Assembly (NCBI RefSeq): GCF_037203705.1
Contig: NZ_JBBCAT010000007.1
Span: 28,499-92,498, forward strand
Length of the DNA: 64,000 nucleotides
Reading direction: 5' to 3'
Source: Prosthecomicrobium sp. N25
GTDB taxonomy: Bacteria > Pseudomonadota > Alphaproteobacteria > Rhizobiales > Ancalomicrobiaceae
The notes under the pieces were generated by a model that ran no database searches, was not told where the DNA came from, and saw only the letters and a list, made by a program, of their open reading frames with translations. Made by a program: the position numbers and the translations under genes. Shown one piece after another: positions 32,290-40,668 of the stretch. Numbering within the stretch: position 1 is the first letter of the stretch; each line of letters starts with the position of its first letter.

Positions 32290-32820
32290 TCAGCGGATGA
32301 ACTGATCGATGTAGCCCTCGCCGAGGCCGACCGCCGTGTAGTGCCGGCGGCACTTGTCGATGCGGGTGAAGACGTCGTCGTAGCCCGTGCAGGCGCCGTC
32401 CGGATCGACGTAGATCATCGCGCCGTTGACCTGGAAGAGGGTGATCATCTCCTCGACATGCGGGTCGACCACGAGCGTGTGCGTCTCGCCCGGCGCCTCG
32501 TACACGTAGGAGCCCTCGCGGGCGACCCAGTCGTGCTCGAGGTAGCGCCATTCGCCGCGGATCACATAGCCGTGGACGGGCTGGGGGTGGCGGTGGCGCG
32601 ACAGGACGCCGGCGCGGCGGACGCGCAGGAGGTTCATCCAGTAGCCGCGCGACGCCACCATGCAGAGAGGGCGGAACCAGACATTGTCGTCGACCGGCAC
32701 CCAGATCCGCTCGTCCTCCGGGATGACGTCGGGCACGACCAGTTCGGGCGGAGACTCCTTCGGCATCGGGTGGCGGTAGGGGAGCCACTTGTCGCTCGAG
32801 GGGGGCACGGGGGCGGTCAT
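32290..32820 (-). CDS. Cupin protein of the 2,4'-dihydroxyacetophenone dioxygenase family
   Basis: The 176-residue cupin has a first metal motif with clustered histidines (SRHRHPQPVHGYVIRGEWRY) and a second motif YEAPGETHTLVV. The block WVPVDDNVWFRPL at the start is characteristic of proteins annotated as 2,4'-dihydroxyacetophenone dioxygenase-like. That activity has been shown for only a few members, so the substrate here is open. The gene lies 14 bp after the SDR gene and is surely co-transcribed with it. The open frame upstream of 32820 overlaps the SDR gene, so ATG 32820 is chosen. Confidence 0.8.
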   Translation of the reverse strand: MTAPVPPSSDKWLPYRHPMPKESPPELVVPDVIPEDERIWVPVDDNVWFRPLCMVASRGYWMNLLRVRRAGVLSRHRHPQPVHGYVIRGEWRYLEHDWVAREGSYVYEAPGETHTLVVDPHVEEMITLFQVNGAMIYVDPDGACTGYDDVFTRIDKCRRHYTAVGLGEGYIDQFIR

Positions 32821-32834
32821 GGGCAACTCCCTTG

Positions 32835-33542
32835 TCAGACGGCGAGATAGCCGCCGTCGACCGGCAGCACGGTGCCGGTGATGAAACGCGCCGCGTCGGA
32901 GGCCAGGAAGACCACCACCCCGCCGAGATCGTCGGGGCGGCCCCAGCGGCCGAGGGGCGTGCGGGCCAGGATCGGCGCCGAGCGGGCCGGGTCCTCGACC
33001 AGCGGACGGGTCAGATCGGTCTCGATCCAGCCGGGCGCGACGGCGTTGACCCGGATGCCCTCGGCGGCCCAGGCGGCGGCGAGGCTCCTGGTCAACTGCG
33101 CGACGCCGCCCTTCGAGGCGGAGTAGCCGGGCACGAAGGGCGAGCCCTGGAAGCTCAGCATCGAGGCGGTGTTGACGATCGATCCCCGGGCGGCGGCGAG
33201 CAGCGGGCGGGCCGCGAGGCACATCCGCATCGTGCCCACCAGGTTGACCTCGAGGGTGTTGCGAAAGCCGTCGATGTCGAACTCGCGGCCGCCGCGCTGG
33301 ATGATCCCGGCGCAGTTGACGAGAAGGTCGAGACGTTCGAGGCCGGCGAGCGCGGCCTCCGCGGAGGCCTGGTCGGTGACGTCGAGCCGCCGGGTCTCGA
33401 CCGCCGGGTCCGGCCGGAAGGCGGCGATCTCGGCCTCGGTCAGCCCGCAGGCGACCACCCGCCAGCCATCGGCCGCCAGGGCGCGGACGATCCCCTCGCC
33501 GATTCCGCGGGTTCCCCCCGTGACGAGGGCGCTCCTGCGCAT
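32835..33542 (-). CDS. Short-chain dehydrogenase/reductase
   Basis: The 235-residue classical SDR has the nucleotide motif TGGTRGIGEG, the NCAG block, catalytic Ser in NTASMLSFQGS, and the YSASK active-site pair. It ends with GTVLPVDGGYLAV. GGGGAGGA lies before ATG 33542. Its substrate is probably a sugar, sugar acid or aromatic alcohol; with the cupin partner it may serve a small catabolic step, but this is not provable from the sequence. Confidence 0.9.
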   Translation of the reverse strand: MRRSALVTGGTRGIGEGIVRALAADGWRVVACGLTEAEIAAFRPDPAVETRRLDVTDQASAEAALAGLERLDLLVNCAGIIQRGGREFDIDGFRNTLEVNLVGTMRMCLAARPLLAAARGSIVNTASMLSFQGSPFVPGYSASKGGVAQLTRSLAAAWAAEGIRVNAVAPGWIETDLTRPLVEDPARSAPILARTPLGRWGRPDDLGGVVVFLASDAARFITGTVLPVDGGYLAV

Positions 33543-33710
33543 GCGTGGTCCTCCCCGGCCGGCTTCTGCGGCCGACCCGGGCCAGAACAGCAGGCGCGGC
33601 GGCCGCTGTCCAGCCCGGCTGGCCCGCGTGCCGGGCGCATGGGCCACGTCGACCCGACGCAGGCGAGGGTCGAAGGACATCGGAGAAACTGCGGAGCCGG
33701 CGCTCGCCAA

Positions 33711-33735
33711 GGAACCGGACTCGGTGGCTCACGTT
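33711..33735 (+). promoter_or_regulatory. EcfG-type (general stress) promoter for the DUF2382 genes
   Basis: GGAAC at 33711-33715 and CGTT at 33732-33735 are separated by exactly 16 bases, matching the alphaproteobacterial EcfG (SigT/RpoE2) consensus GGAAC-N16/17-CGTT. The CGTT ends only 8 bases before the start codon of the first DUF2382 gene, so the transcript would start at or next to the ATG. Genes of this family are often stress-induced, which supports the call. Confidence 0.7.
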
Positions 33736-33743
33736 GGTGGCCC

Positions 33744-34169
33744 ATGAGCGACGAGACCGACGGCACTTCGGACGAACGGCGGCAGGCTACGGTCAAGATT
33801 CCGGTCGCCGAAGAAGAAATGCGGGTCGACAAGGTCGTCAGGACGATCGGCAAGGTCAGGGTCTCGACCGAAACGGACGTCACCGAGGAGATCGCACGCG
33901 CGGATCTGGCCCGGGAGACCGTCGAGATCTCCGAGACGGAGGTTGGAGAAGTCGTGACGTCCGTGCCGCAGGTCCGGACGGAAGGCGACACCACCATCAT
34001 CCCGATCTTCGAGGAGCGGCTCGTGGTCGAACGGCAGCTCGTGCTCCTGCGCGAGATCCGCATCACCCGGCATACGTCCCGTGAACGCGTGGAAGTCCCC
34101 GTCCGCCTGCGCCGCCAGAAGGCGGTGATCGAGCGGGAGGGAGAGGAACCGGACACTTCAGGAGGATAG
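33744..34169 (+). CDS. DUF2382 (YsnF/AvaK-type) stress protein 1
   Basis: The 141-residue charged protein consists mostly of one DUF2382 domain: ATVKIPVAEEEMRVDKVVR, then ETVEISETEVGE and FEERLVVERQLVLLREIRI with TSRERVEVPVRLRRQ. Function is unknown; members relate to Bacillus YsnF and cyanobacterial AvaK and are often induced by stress. No ribosome site is seen before ATG 33744, consistent with leaderless translation from the promoter at 33711. It is the first of two DUF2382 genes, one base apart. Confidence 0.85.
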   Translation: MSDETDGTSDERRQATVKIPVAEEEMRVDKVVRTIGKVRVSTETDVTEEIARADLARETVEISETEVGEVVTSVPQVRTEGDTTIIPIFEERLVVERQLVLLREIRITRHTSRERVEVPVRLRRQKAVIEREGEEPDTSGG

Positions 34170-34170
34170 C

Positions 34171-35199
34171 ATGATGGAGTCCACAACCGGGTCGGGGCGC
34201 CGGACGCTCACGGCCTTCTACGACCGCATGAGCCACGCCGAAGAGGCGATGTCGCGCCTGCGCAGCGCGGGCATCGCGGAGTCCGACATGCGGCTCGTGC
34301 AGGGCACCCGCCCCGGCATGGCCGAGACCAGCGTCGACACCACCCGCGACCGTGAGCCGGGCTTCTGGGAGAGCCTGGCGGACCTGTTCCTGCCCGACGA
34401 GGACCGGCACACCTACGCGGAGGGCCTCTCCCGCGGCGGCTATCTCTTGACCGTCACCACGCAAGGCACGCTCTACGACACCGCGCTCGACATCATGGAC
34501 GACGAAGGCACCGTCGACATGGAGGAGCGTTCGTCCACGTGGCGCTCCGAAGGCTGGACCGGTACCTACGCGGGCATCGACCCGACGGGCCGGGACTATG
34601 CGGGCCGCGACACCGCGAGCGGTGACCGCCTCGGGTCCGGCTCGTCCTGGTCCGGTTCGTCCTACGAAGCCGATCGGACCGGGACCGGAGCGGGCGCGGG
34701 CGGAACCACGGGCCTGTCCGGCACCTCCGGCCTCGGGACAGACTCCGGCGCGACACGCACCGGCACCTCGGCCTGGTCGGACCGCGCGGATTCGATTTCC
34801 GGCACCGACCGGGACTCGATCCCGGTGATCCAGGAGGAGCTCCGGGTCGGCAAGCGCGACGTGGAGCACGGCCGCGTGCGGGTGCGCAGCTACGTGGTCG
34901 AGGAGCCGGTCGAGACCTCGGTCGGCCTGCGCAGCGAGCATGTCCAGGTCGAGCGCCGGCCCGTCGATCGCCCGGCCGATGCCTCCGCGGACCTGTTCCG
35001 CGAGCGCACCATCGAGGCCAGCGAACGCGCCGAGGAGGCCGTGGTCTCCAAGGACGCCCGCGTGGTCGAGGAGGTCTCGCTGAGGAAGGACGTCCAGGAA
35101 GAGCAGCGGCGCGTGTCCGACACGGTTCGCAAGACCGAGGTCGAGGTCGACGACGAGCGCTCGGCGCTCCGGCCCGACGGGACCCGCTTCAACCGCTGA
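34171..35199 (+). CDS. DUF2382 (YsnF/AvaK-type) stress protein 2 with N-terminal flexible-stress domain
   Basis: The 342-residue protein has an N-terminal domain of the general stress protein 17M type (TLTAFYDRMSHAEEAMSRLRSAGI, with the second half GGYLLTVTT). A long glycine/serine/threonine linker covers about 140-210. The C-terminal DUF2382 domain spans about 220-340 (IPVIQEELRVGKRDVEHGRVRVRSY in pieces). The start is ATG 34171 (or the next codon), with AGGAGG before it. It is certainly in one operon with the preceding gene. Confidence 0.87.
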   Translation: MMESTTGSGRRTLTAFYDRMSHAEEAMSRLRSAGIAESDMRLVQGTRPGMAETSVDTTRDREPGFWESLADLFLPDEDRHTYAEGLSRGGYLLTVTTQGTLYDTALDIMDDEGTVDMEERSSTWRSEGWTGTYAGIDPTGRDYAGRDTASGDRLGSGSSWSGSSYEADRTGTGAGAGGTTGLSGTSGLGTDSGATRTGTSAWSDRADSISGTDRDSIPVIQEELRVGKRDVEHGRVRVRSYVVEEPVETSVGLRSEHVQVERRPVDRPADASADLFRERTIEASERAEEAVVSKDARVVEEVSLRKDVQEEQRRVSDTVRKTEVEVDDERSALRPDGTRFNR

Positions 35200-35208
35200 G
35201 GCGATCCT

Positions 35209-35487
35209 TCAGTCCGGGCACGAGACGAGGCGGAGATGCTGACGGCGTCTCCGCTTCGTGAAGCAGACGAGCACGCGGTCGCCGAGGTCCGCCTGCTCGA
35301 TCGCCGCGAACCCGAGGCCGGCGGCCAGGTCGCGCGCCTGCTCGAGGGCCGTCCGGCCGACCGGACGCACCACGTCGGCGCCGGCCGAGGCGAGGGTCGC
35401 GGCCAGGATGCCGATCTCGACGCCCTCCAGGAACTCGGCGCTCCGCCGGGGAAAACGGAGGTTCAGTCCGGGTTCCACCTCGATCAT
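35209..35487 (-). CDS. Hypothetical protein, 92 residues
   Basis: I do not recognise this family. The product has a short N-terminus (MIEVEPGLNLRFPRR), a hydrophobic-to-mixed helix EFLEGVEIGILAATLASAGADVV and an alanine-rich helix. It ends in a basic stretch FTKRRRRQHLRLVSCPD. GGAGG stands at a good distance before the ATG, which supports a real gene. It converges with the DUF2382 operon and lies 62 bp downstream of the Gfo/Idh/MocA gene on the same strand. Confidence 0.6.
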   Translation of the reverse strand: MIEVEPGLNLRFPRRSAEFLEGVEIGILAATLASAGADVVRPVGRTALEQARDLAAGLGFAAIEQADLGDRVLVCFTKRRRRQHLRLVSCPD

Positions 35488-35549
35488 CCGCTCAGGCCTC
35501 CTTCGGAGCGACGGCTCGTCGCCGTGATGCCGCCCGTCGGTGGTTTCCG

Positions 35550-36569
35550 TCAAGCGCCGTTCCGCGTCCGGGCGCCGGCGGCCAGGATGGCGTCGACGAG
35601 CTGTTGCGTGGCGAGCGCATCCTCGCCCGGGACGAGCGGGTCGCGGTCCTCCTCGATGGCGTCGAGGAAGTCGGCGAGCAACGCCCGATGCGCGTCGTTG
35701 GGGAAGTCCATGAAGGCCGCGCCGGCACCGACCTCCGCCGTGTCCTTCACCGCCTCGGTGCGCCCGTCGTGCCAGGCGACCGTCAGGCTGCCGCCTTCGA
35801 TGCGCGCGGAGCCGTGGCGGGCCAGGATCTCGATGCGCTCCGTCGTGCCCGGATAGGCCGCCGTGGTGGCGATCACCGTGGCGGGCGCGCCGTTCCGAAG
35901 CCGCAACAGGGCGCTCGCCCAGTCCTCCGTCTCCATCCGGTGGATGCCGGTGGTCGCGACCTGGGCGGCCTCGACCCGCTCGACGCCGCCGACCAGGGCC
36001 CGGAACAGGTCGAGCGTGTGGATCGCCTGGGTCAGCAGCACGCCGCCGCCGTCGCGGGCGAGCGTGCCGCGGCCCGGCTCGTCGTAGTAGCCCTGCGGGC
36101 GCCACCAGGGAACGATCGCGAGCGCGGCCTCGATCGGCCCGAGGCTGCCGTCGGCGACGAGGACCGCGAGGCGCCGCGAGGCGGGGCGGAAGCGGTGCTG
36201 CAGCGTGACGGCGAGGCGCTTGCCGGCCGCGCGGCCGGCGGCGACCAGCCGCTCGGCCTTGGCGGTGGTCAGCTCCAGCGGCTTCTCGACGAGAACGTGC
36301 CGGCCGGCCGCGAACGCCTTCCCGGCGACCTCGAGATGGGCGGCGGGCGGGGTCAGGACCATGACGGCCTCGACGCGCGGATCGGCGATCGCGGCGTCGA
36401 CGTCGGTCGTGACCGGGAAGGGGAAGCGGGCCGCGAAGGCCCGGGTCTTCTCCTCGGAGCGCGAGGCGGCCCAGACCACGTCGACACGGTCGGCGAGGTC
36501 GACGAGGCTCCTGGCATGCGGCGTGACGGCGGCTCCGAGGCCGACGACGGCGATCCCGATTCGGCGCAT
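35550..36569 (-). CDS. Gfo/Idh/MocA family oxidoreductase
   Basis: The 339-residue protein has the Rossmann start IGIAVVGLGAAVTPHARSL and the conserved VLVEKPLELT lysine motif. The C-terminal alpha/beta domain contains GGGVLLTQAIHTLDLFRAL, whose histidine and aspartate fit the active site. Family members oxidise sugar or cyclitol hydroxyls with NAD(P). It lies six bases after uxaC and is probably co-transcribed, so a uronate-related substrate is likely. The long open frame to 38033 is only a shadow over uxaC. Confidence 0.9.
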   Translation of the reverse strand: MRRIGIAVVGLGAAVTPHARSLVDLADRVDVVWAASRSEEKTRAFAARFPFPVTTDVDAAIADPRVEAVMVLTPPAAHLEVAGKAFAAGRHVLVEKPLELTTAKAERLVAAGRAAGKRLAVTLQHRFRPASRRLAVLVADGSLGPIEAALAIVPWWRPQGYYDEPGRGTLARDGGGVLLTQAIHTLDLFRALVGGVERVEAAQVATTGIHRMETEDWASALLRLRNGAPATVIATTAAYPGTTERIEILARHGSARIEGGSLTVAWHDGRTEAVKDTAEVGAGAAFMDFPNDAHRALLADFLDAIEEDRDPLVPGEDALATQQLVDAILAAGARTRNGA

Positions 36570-36574
36570 GGGCG

Positions 36575-37984
36575 TCAATCCAGCTTGTAGGCCTTGCGGG
36601 CCAGGTCGTAGGCGAGGTCGCGGGCGACCGTGAAGGCCTCGTCCTCGTCCAGCCGATGGGTCGTGACCAGGTTCGCCAGGTAGGCGCAGTCGACCCGGCG
36701 GGCGACGTCGTGGCGGGCCGGGATCGACGTGAAGGCGCGCGTGTCGTCGTTGAACCCGACCGTGTTGTAGAAGCCGGCGGTCTCGGTGGTCAGCTCGCGG
36801 TAGCGCAGCATCCCCTCCGGGCTGTCGTAGAACCACCAGGCCGGGCCGAGCTTCAGGCACGGATAGTGCCCGGCGAGCGGCGCCAGTTCGCGCGAATAGC
36901 TGGTCTCGTCGAGGGTGAACAGGATGACGGTCAGCGCCGCCTCGTTGCCGTACCGGTCGAGGAGCGGCTTCAGGGCGGAGACGTAGTCGGTGCGCCCCGG
37001 GATGTCGGCGCCCTTGTCGGCGCCGAAGCGGGCGAAGACCTTCGGGTTGTGGTTCCGGCGCGAGCCCGGGTGGATCTGCATGACGAGCCCGTCCTCCAGG
37101 CTCATGCCGGCCATCTCGGTCAGGCACTGGGCGCGGAACAGCTCGGCGTCGGCCGCCGAGGCGCCGCCCTTGCGGACGCGGTCGTAGAGGGCCTCGGCCT
37201 CTGCGCGGGAGAGATCGGCGGTCTGGGCGCTGGGGTGGCCGTGATCGGTCGAGGTCGCGCCGAAGCTCTTGAAATAGGCGCGGCGGCGGCGGTGCGCCTC
37301 CAGGTATCCGGTCCAGGTGCCGACGTCGACGCCGGCGATCTCCCCGAAGGCGCGCAGGTTCTCGGCGAAGCCGGGGAAGTCGGGGTCGCAGACCGGGTCG
37401 GGTCGGTAGGCGGTCACCACGCGGCCGGACCAGCCGGACTCGCGCACGGCGCGGTGGTGGCGCAGGTCGTCGAGCGGGCTCTCGGTCGTGGCGATGACTT
37501 CGATGTTGAAGCGCTCGAACAGGGCGCGCGGCCGGTAGTCCGGGCGGGCCAGATGCTCCGCGATGGTGTCGTAGTAGAGGTCGGCGGTCTCCGCGGAGAG
37601 CCGCTTCGTCAGGCCGAAGAGCGTCTCGAAGGAATGATCGAGCCACATCCGCGAAGGCGTGCCGCGGAAGAGGAAGTAGTTCTCCGCGAAGCGCCGCCAG
37701 ATCTTGCGGGGATCGGTCTCGGTCGGGCTGCCGTCGCGGGTCGGAATGCCGAGGGCCTCGAGGGGAACGCCCTGGCTGTAGAGCATGCGCGTGACGTAAT
37801 GGTCGGGGATCACGAAGAGCTTCGCCGGGTCCGGGAAGGGCTCGTTCTCGGCGTACCAGCGCGGATCGGTATGGCCGTGCGGGGAGACGATCGGCAGGTC
37901 GCGGACGGTCGCGTAGAGCCGGCGGGCCAGGTCCCGCGTGGCGGGCTCCGCCGGGAAGAGGCGGTCTTCGTGGATGAGGGCCAT
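36575..37984 (-). CDS. uxaC: Glucuronate isomerase
   Basis: The 469-residue protein has the expected length and the family motifs: DLPIVSPHGHTDPRWYAEN with the metal histidines, YYDTIAEHLARPDYRPRALF, IEVIATTESPLDDL and NTVGFNDDTRAFTSIPARHD near the C-terminus. It converts D-glucuronate to D-fructuronate (and galacturonate to tagaturonate) in hexuronate catabolism. GGAGGAG precedes ATG 37984. The other uxu genes are not in the window. Two FadR-type operators lie just upstream. Confidence 0.95.
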   Translation of the reverse strand: MALIHEDRLFPAEPATRDLARRLYATVRDLPIVSPHGHTDPRWYAENEPFPDPAKLFVIPDHYVTRMLYSQGVPLEALGIPTRDGSPTETDPRKIWRRFAENYFLFRGTPSRMWLDHSFETLFGLTKRLSAETADLYYDTIAEHLARPDYRPRALFERFNIEVIATTESPLDDLRHHRAVRESGWSGRVVTAYRPDPVCDPDFPGFAENLRAFGEIAGVDVGTWTGYLEAHRRRRAYFKSFGATSTDHGHPSAQTADLSRAEAEALYDRVRKGGASAADAELFRAQCLTEMAGMSLEDGLVMQIHPGSRRNHNPKVFARFGADKGADIPGRTDYVSALKPLLDRYGNEAALTVILFTLDETSYSRELAPLAGHYPCLKLGPAWWFYDSPEGMLRYRELTTETAGFYNTVGFNDDTRAFTSIPARHDVARRVDCAYLANLVTTHRLDEDEAFTVARDLAYDLARKAYKLD

Positions 37985-38022
37985 GTGTCTCCTCCGCGCC
38001 GGCCTCCTTTGGGTCGGCGGAT

Positions 38023-38052
38023 TTGTCTGACAAGCTCGGACCTGTCTAACAC
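38023..38052. promoter_or_regulatory. Tandem GntR/FadR-type operators upstream of uxaC
   Basis: TTGTCTGACAA at 38023-38033 is a perfect palindrome fitting the FadR-subfamily consensus TNGTNNNACNA. CTGTCTAACAC at 38042-38052 is a second, weaker copy with its centre 19 bases away. They lie 39-68 bases upstream of uxaC. This is the layout expected for a UxuR/ExuR-like repressor responding to hexuronates; that regulator is not in the window. Confidence 0.6.
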
Positions 38053-38243
38053 GAACTAGGCTCGCCGATCCAGATGCCATCCCGCATGCGTGCGGCGCGT
38101 CCCGTCCGGGACCCGATACTCGCAAAGCCGCCCCGCCTCCGTATACTGGCGGGACCGGCGCCCCGGCGGGGCCGGCCCGCGGTCGCGAAAGCCGCGCAAT
38201 CCGGCGGAAAGCCGGACTGAACTGGAAGGCCCGGGAGGCGCTG

Positions 38244-39239
38244 GTGACGATCGCGATGAAGGACATCGAGCCGCCCGTCGGCCCCGATCCGCAGTCCCGC
38301 ATGGCGGCTCTCGCGGCGTCACTGGGCGCCGGGCTGATCGGCCGGGGCAATCTCGTCGAGCGGCTCTTGGTCGCACTGGTGGCGGGCGGCCACGTTCTGG
38401 TGGAAGGCGCGCCGGGCCTCGCCAAGACGCGGGCGGTGAAGCGGCTCGCCTCCGGGCTCGAGGTGTCCTTCGCGCGCATCCAGTGCACCCCGGACCTGAT
38501 GCCCGCCGATCTCACGGGCACGCCGGTCTGGCGGCCGGACCGTGGGGTCTTCGAGTTCGTCGAGGGGCCGGTGTTCCACTCGCTGATCCTGGTCGACGAG
38601 ATCAACAGGGCGCCCCCGAAGGTCCAGTCGGCGCTTCTCGAGGCGATGGCGGAAGGTCAGGTCACGGCAGGCGGCACGACCTACCCTCTCCCCACACCCT
38701 TCATGGTGGTCGCGACCCAGAACCCGATCGAGCACGAGGGAACGTTCCCCCTGCCCGAGGCGCAGCTCGACCGCTTCCTGCTGCATGTCCTCGTCGAGCT
38801 ACCCGGCGCGGACGACGAGCGGCGCATCCTCGACCTCGTCGAGAAGGAGACGGCCGAGCACGCCGAGGCCCCGCTGCCGCGGCTGGCGGCCTCCGACCTG
38901 GCGGCGGCGCGCGAGCAGGCCATGCGGGTCCATCTCGCCCCGGCGCTCAAGGACTATATCGTCCGCCTCGTCACCGCGACGCGCGAGGACGGGATCGCGC
39001 CGGAGGTCCGCAAGGCGATCGAGCATCCGGTGAGCCCGCGCGGCACCATCGGGCTGGCGCTGGCCGCCAAGGCGAAGGCCTACCTGGCCGGCCGGGACCA
39101 CGCCGTGCCGGAGGACGTGGCGGATCTCGCCGCCGACGCGCTCGCCCACCGGATGGTCCTCACCTGGCGGGCGGCGGCGGAGGGCGAGACGGCGCGCGGG
39201 CTGGTCCGGCGCCTCGTTGACCGCGTCCGGCCGCTCTGA
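38244..39239 (+). CDS. moxR: MoxR-type AAA+ ATPase
   Basis: The 331-residue AAA+ protein has Walker A GAPGLAKT (55-62), Walker B LILVDEINRAPP (114-125) and the sensor MVVATQNPIEHEGTFPLPEAQLDRF in pieces. MoxR ATPases act as chaperones that help VWA-domain partners, here the BatA- and BatB-like proteins encoded downstream. GTG 38244 is chosen because GGGAGG precedes it. It opens an eight-gene operon in which nearly every gene overlaps the next. Confidence 0.93.
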   Translation: MTIAMKDIEPPVGPDPQSRMAALAASLGAGLIGRGNLVERLLVALVAGGHVLVEGAPGLAKTRAVKRLASGLEVSFARIQCTPDLMPADLTGTPVWRPDRGVFEFVEGPVFHSLILVDEINRAPPKVQSALLEAMAEGQVTAGGTTYPLPTPFMVVATQNPIEHEGTFPLPEAQLDRFLLHVLVELPGADDERRILDLVEKETAEHAEAPLPRLAASDLAAAREQAMRVHLAPALKDYIVRLVTATREDGIAPEVRKAIEHPVSPRGTIGLALAAKAKAYLAGRDHAVPEDVADLAADALAHRMVLTWRAAAEGETARGLVRRLVDRVRPL

Positions 39240-39248
39240 GGCGATCCC

Positions 39249-40157
39249 ATGGACGCGGTCGCCAGCCCCGGCGTGATGGCCGACACGGAGACGCTCCTGA
39301 GGCTCCGGCACATGGTCCGCCGCCTGCGCGATACGACCAGCGGGCTGACGGCGCGGCCGGGCGGCTTCGTCAGCCGCCGGCGCGGCCGGGGGCTTGAGAC
39401 CGACGACATCCGCGTCTACGCCGAGGGCGACGACGTGCGCCACATCGACCGCAACACGACGGCGCGGACCGGCATCCAGCACGTGCGCACCTTCCGGGAC
39501 GAACGGGAGCGCACGCTCATCCTGGTGGCGGACCTCCGGCCCTCGATGCTGTGGGGCACCCGGCGCGCCTTCCGGTCGGCGGCGGCCGCGGAGGCGCTGG
39601 CGATGGTCGGCTGGCGGGCGGTCGACGGCGGGGCGCGGATCGGGCTCGCGGCCTTCGGGGCCGGGGAGCCGGCCTACGTCCCGGCGCGCGGGCGGGACCG
39701 GGGCATGGTGGCCGTTGTCGGCGGGCTGGCTGCGGCGCAGCGCCGGGCCCTTTCCGCGCCCGACGCCATGGACCCACCGCTCGACGGGATCCTGGAGCAG
39801 ACCGCGGCCGTTGCACCGAAGGGGGCGTCGGTCGTCCTCGCCACCGGGCTCGACCGGCCGGGTGAGCATTTCGACACGATGGTGCCGGCGCTGGCGCGTC
39901 GCGCGCGCCTCTCCGTGCTGCTGATCGCGGACGGCTTCGAGACGGCGCCGCCCGCCGGACGCTATCCCTATGCCACGGCGGCGGGACGGCGCGGCTGGAC
40001 GAGCCCTCGGGGCGGGACGAGCCCGCACGGGGGCGGCTTGGCCTCGCTCGCCGAGCGGACCGGCCGGCTCGACCGCCTCGGCGTGCCCTGGCTGGTGGTG
40101 GAAGCCTCCGCGGCCCCGGACGTCACCGCGACGGCGCTCGGAGGCTTCGATGTCTGA
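39249..40157 (+). CDS. DUF58 domain protein of moxR-bat operon
   Basis: The 302-residue protein carries the DUF58 signature (RGRGLETDDIRVYAEGDDVRHID with the following TARTGIQHVRTFRDERER, cited here in overlapping parts). A von Willebrand A-like fold follows (LILVADLRPSM). DUF58 proteins are regular partners of MoxR ATPases; the molecular role is not known. A glycine-rich loop near residue 255 (SPRGGTSPHGGG) is unusual. It starts 9 bases after moxR, and its stop overlaps the next start by 8 bases. Confidence 0.92.
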   Translation: MDAVASPGVMADTETLLRLRHMVRRLRDTTSGLTARPGGFVSRRRGRGLETDDIRVYAEGDDVRHIDRNTTARTGIQHVRTFRDERERTLILVADLRPSMLWGTRRAFRSAAAAEALAMVGWRAVDGGARIGLAAFGAGEPAYVPARGRDRGMVAVVGGLAAAQRRALSAPDAMDPPLDGILEQTAAVAPKGASVVLATGLDRPGEHFDTMVPALARRARLSVLLIADGFETAPPAGRYPYATAAGRRGWTSPRGGTSPHGGGLASLAERTGRLDRLGVPWLVVEASAAPDVTATALGGFDV

Positions 40158-40668
40158 ACCCGGGACCCTTCTCGCCGGCCTGCGCGAGATCCGGACGCCG
40201 GACGCCGAGCCGGCCGCCGCCCTGCCGGACGGGGCGGCCGCGCTCTCCCTCGGGCTCGCGGCGGCGCTCCTCCTCGCCGGCGCGGCGCGTCTCCTGGCCC
40301 GACGCCCGCCGGACTGGCGGGCGCGGCTCCGTGTGGGGCTCGCGGCGGCCCGGAGCCTGCCGGCCGAGGAGCGGCTCCTCGCGCAGGTGCGGCTTCTGAA
40401 GGACCTGGAGCCCGGGGAAGGCCAGGCCTGGCTCGCCGCCCTCGACCGGCGCTTCGGCACGGATGTCTTCACCCGTGGCGAGGCGGCTGGGCTCGCGGAC
40501 CTCTACCGTCCGGGGCTCCGGATCGACCCGGACCGGCTGGACGCCGCCCTCCGGCGGCTCGCCGCCCGGGCCCCGCGGATCCCGCGGGTAGGCCCCGGCC
40601 GCCGGGCCGCCGGGGGAGACATCCCCGTCCGGCCCGCCCCAGCCGCGGACACCCGGGGGACGGCATGA
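40150..40668 (+). CDS. DUF4381 membrane protein of moxR-bat operon
   Basis: The 172-residue protein has one membrane helix (about 31-50, LSLGLAAALLLAGAARLLA) with a cytosolic domain of alternating charge. It corresponds to the small DUF4381 protein that lies between DUF58 and BatA genes in many proteobacteria. Function is unknown, presumably as membrane anchor or assembly factor. ATG 40150 overlaps the DUF58 stop, and its own TGA overlaps the next ATG (ATGA). Confidence 0.85.
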   Translation: MSEPGTLLAGLREIRTPDAEPAAALPDGAAALSLGLAAALLLAGAARLLARRPPDWRARLRVGLAAARSLPAEERLLAQVRLLKDLEPGEGQAWLAALDRRFGTDVFTRGEAAGLADLYRPGLRIDPDRLDAALRRLAARAPRIPRVGPGRRAAGGDIPVRPAPAADTRGTA

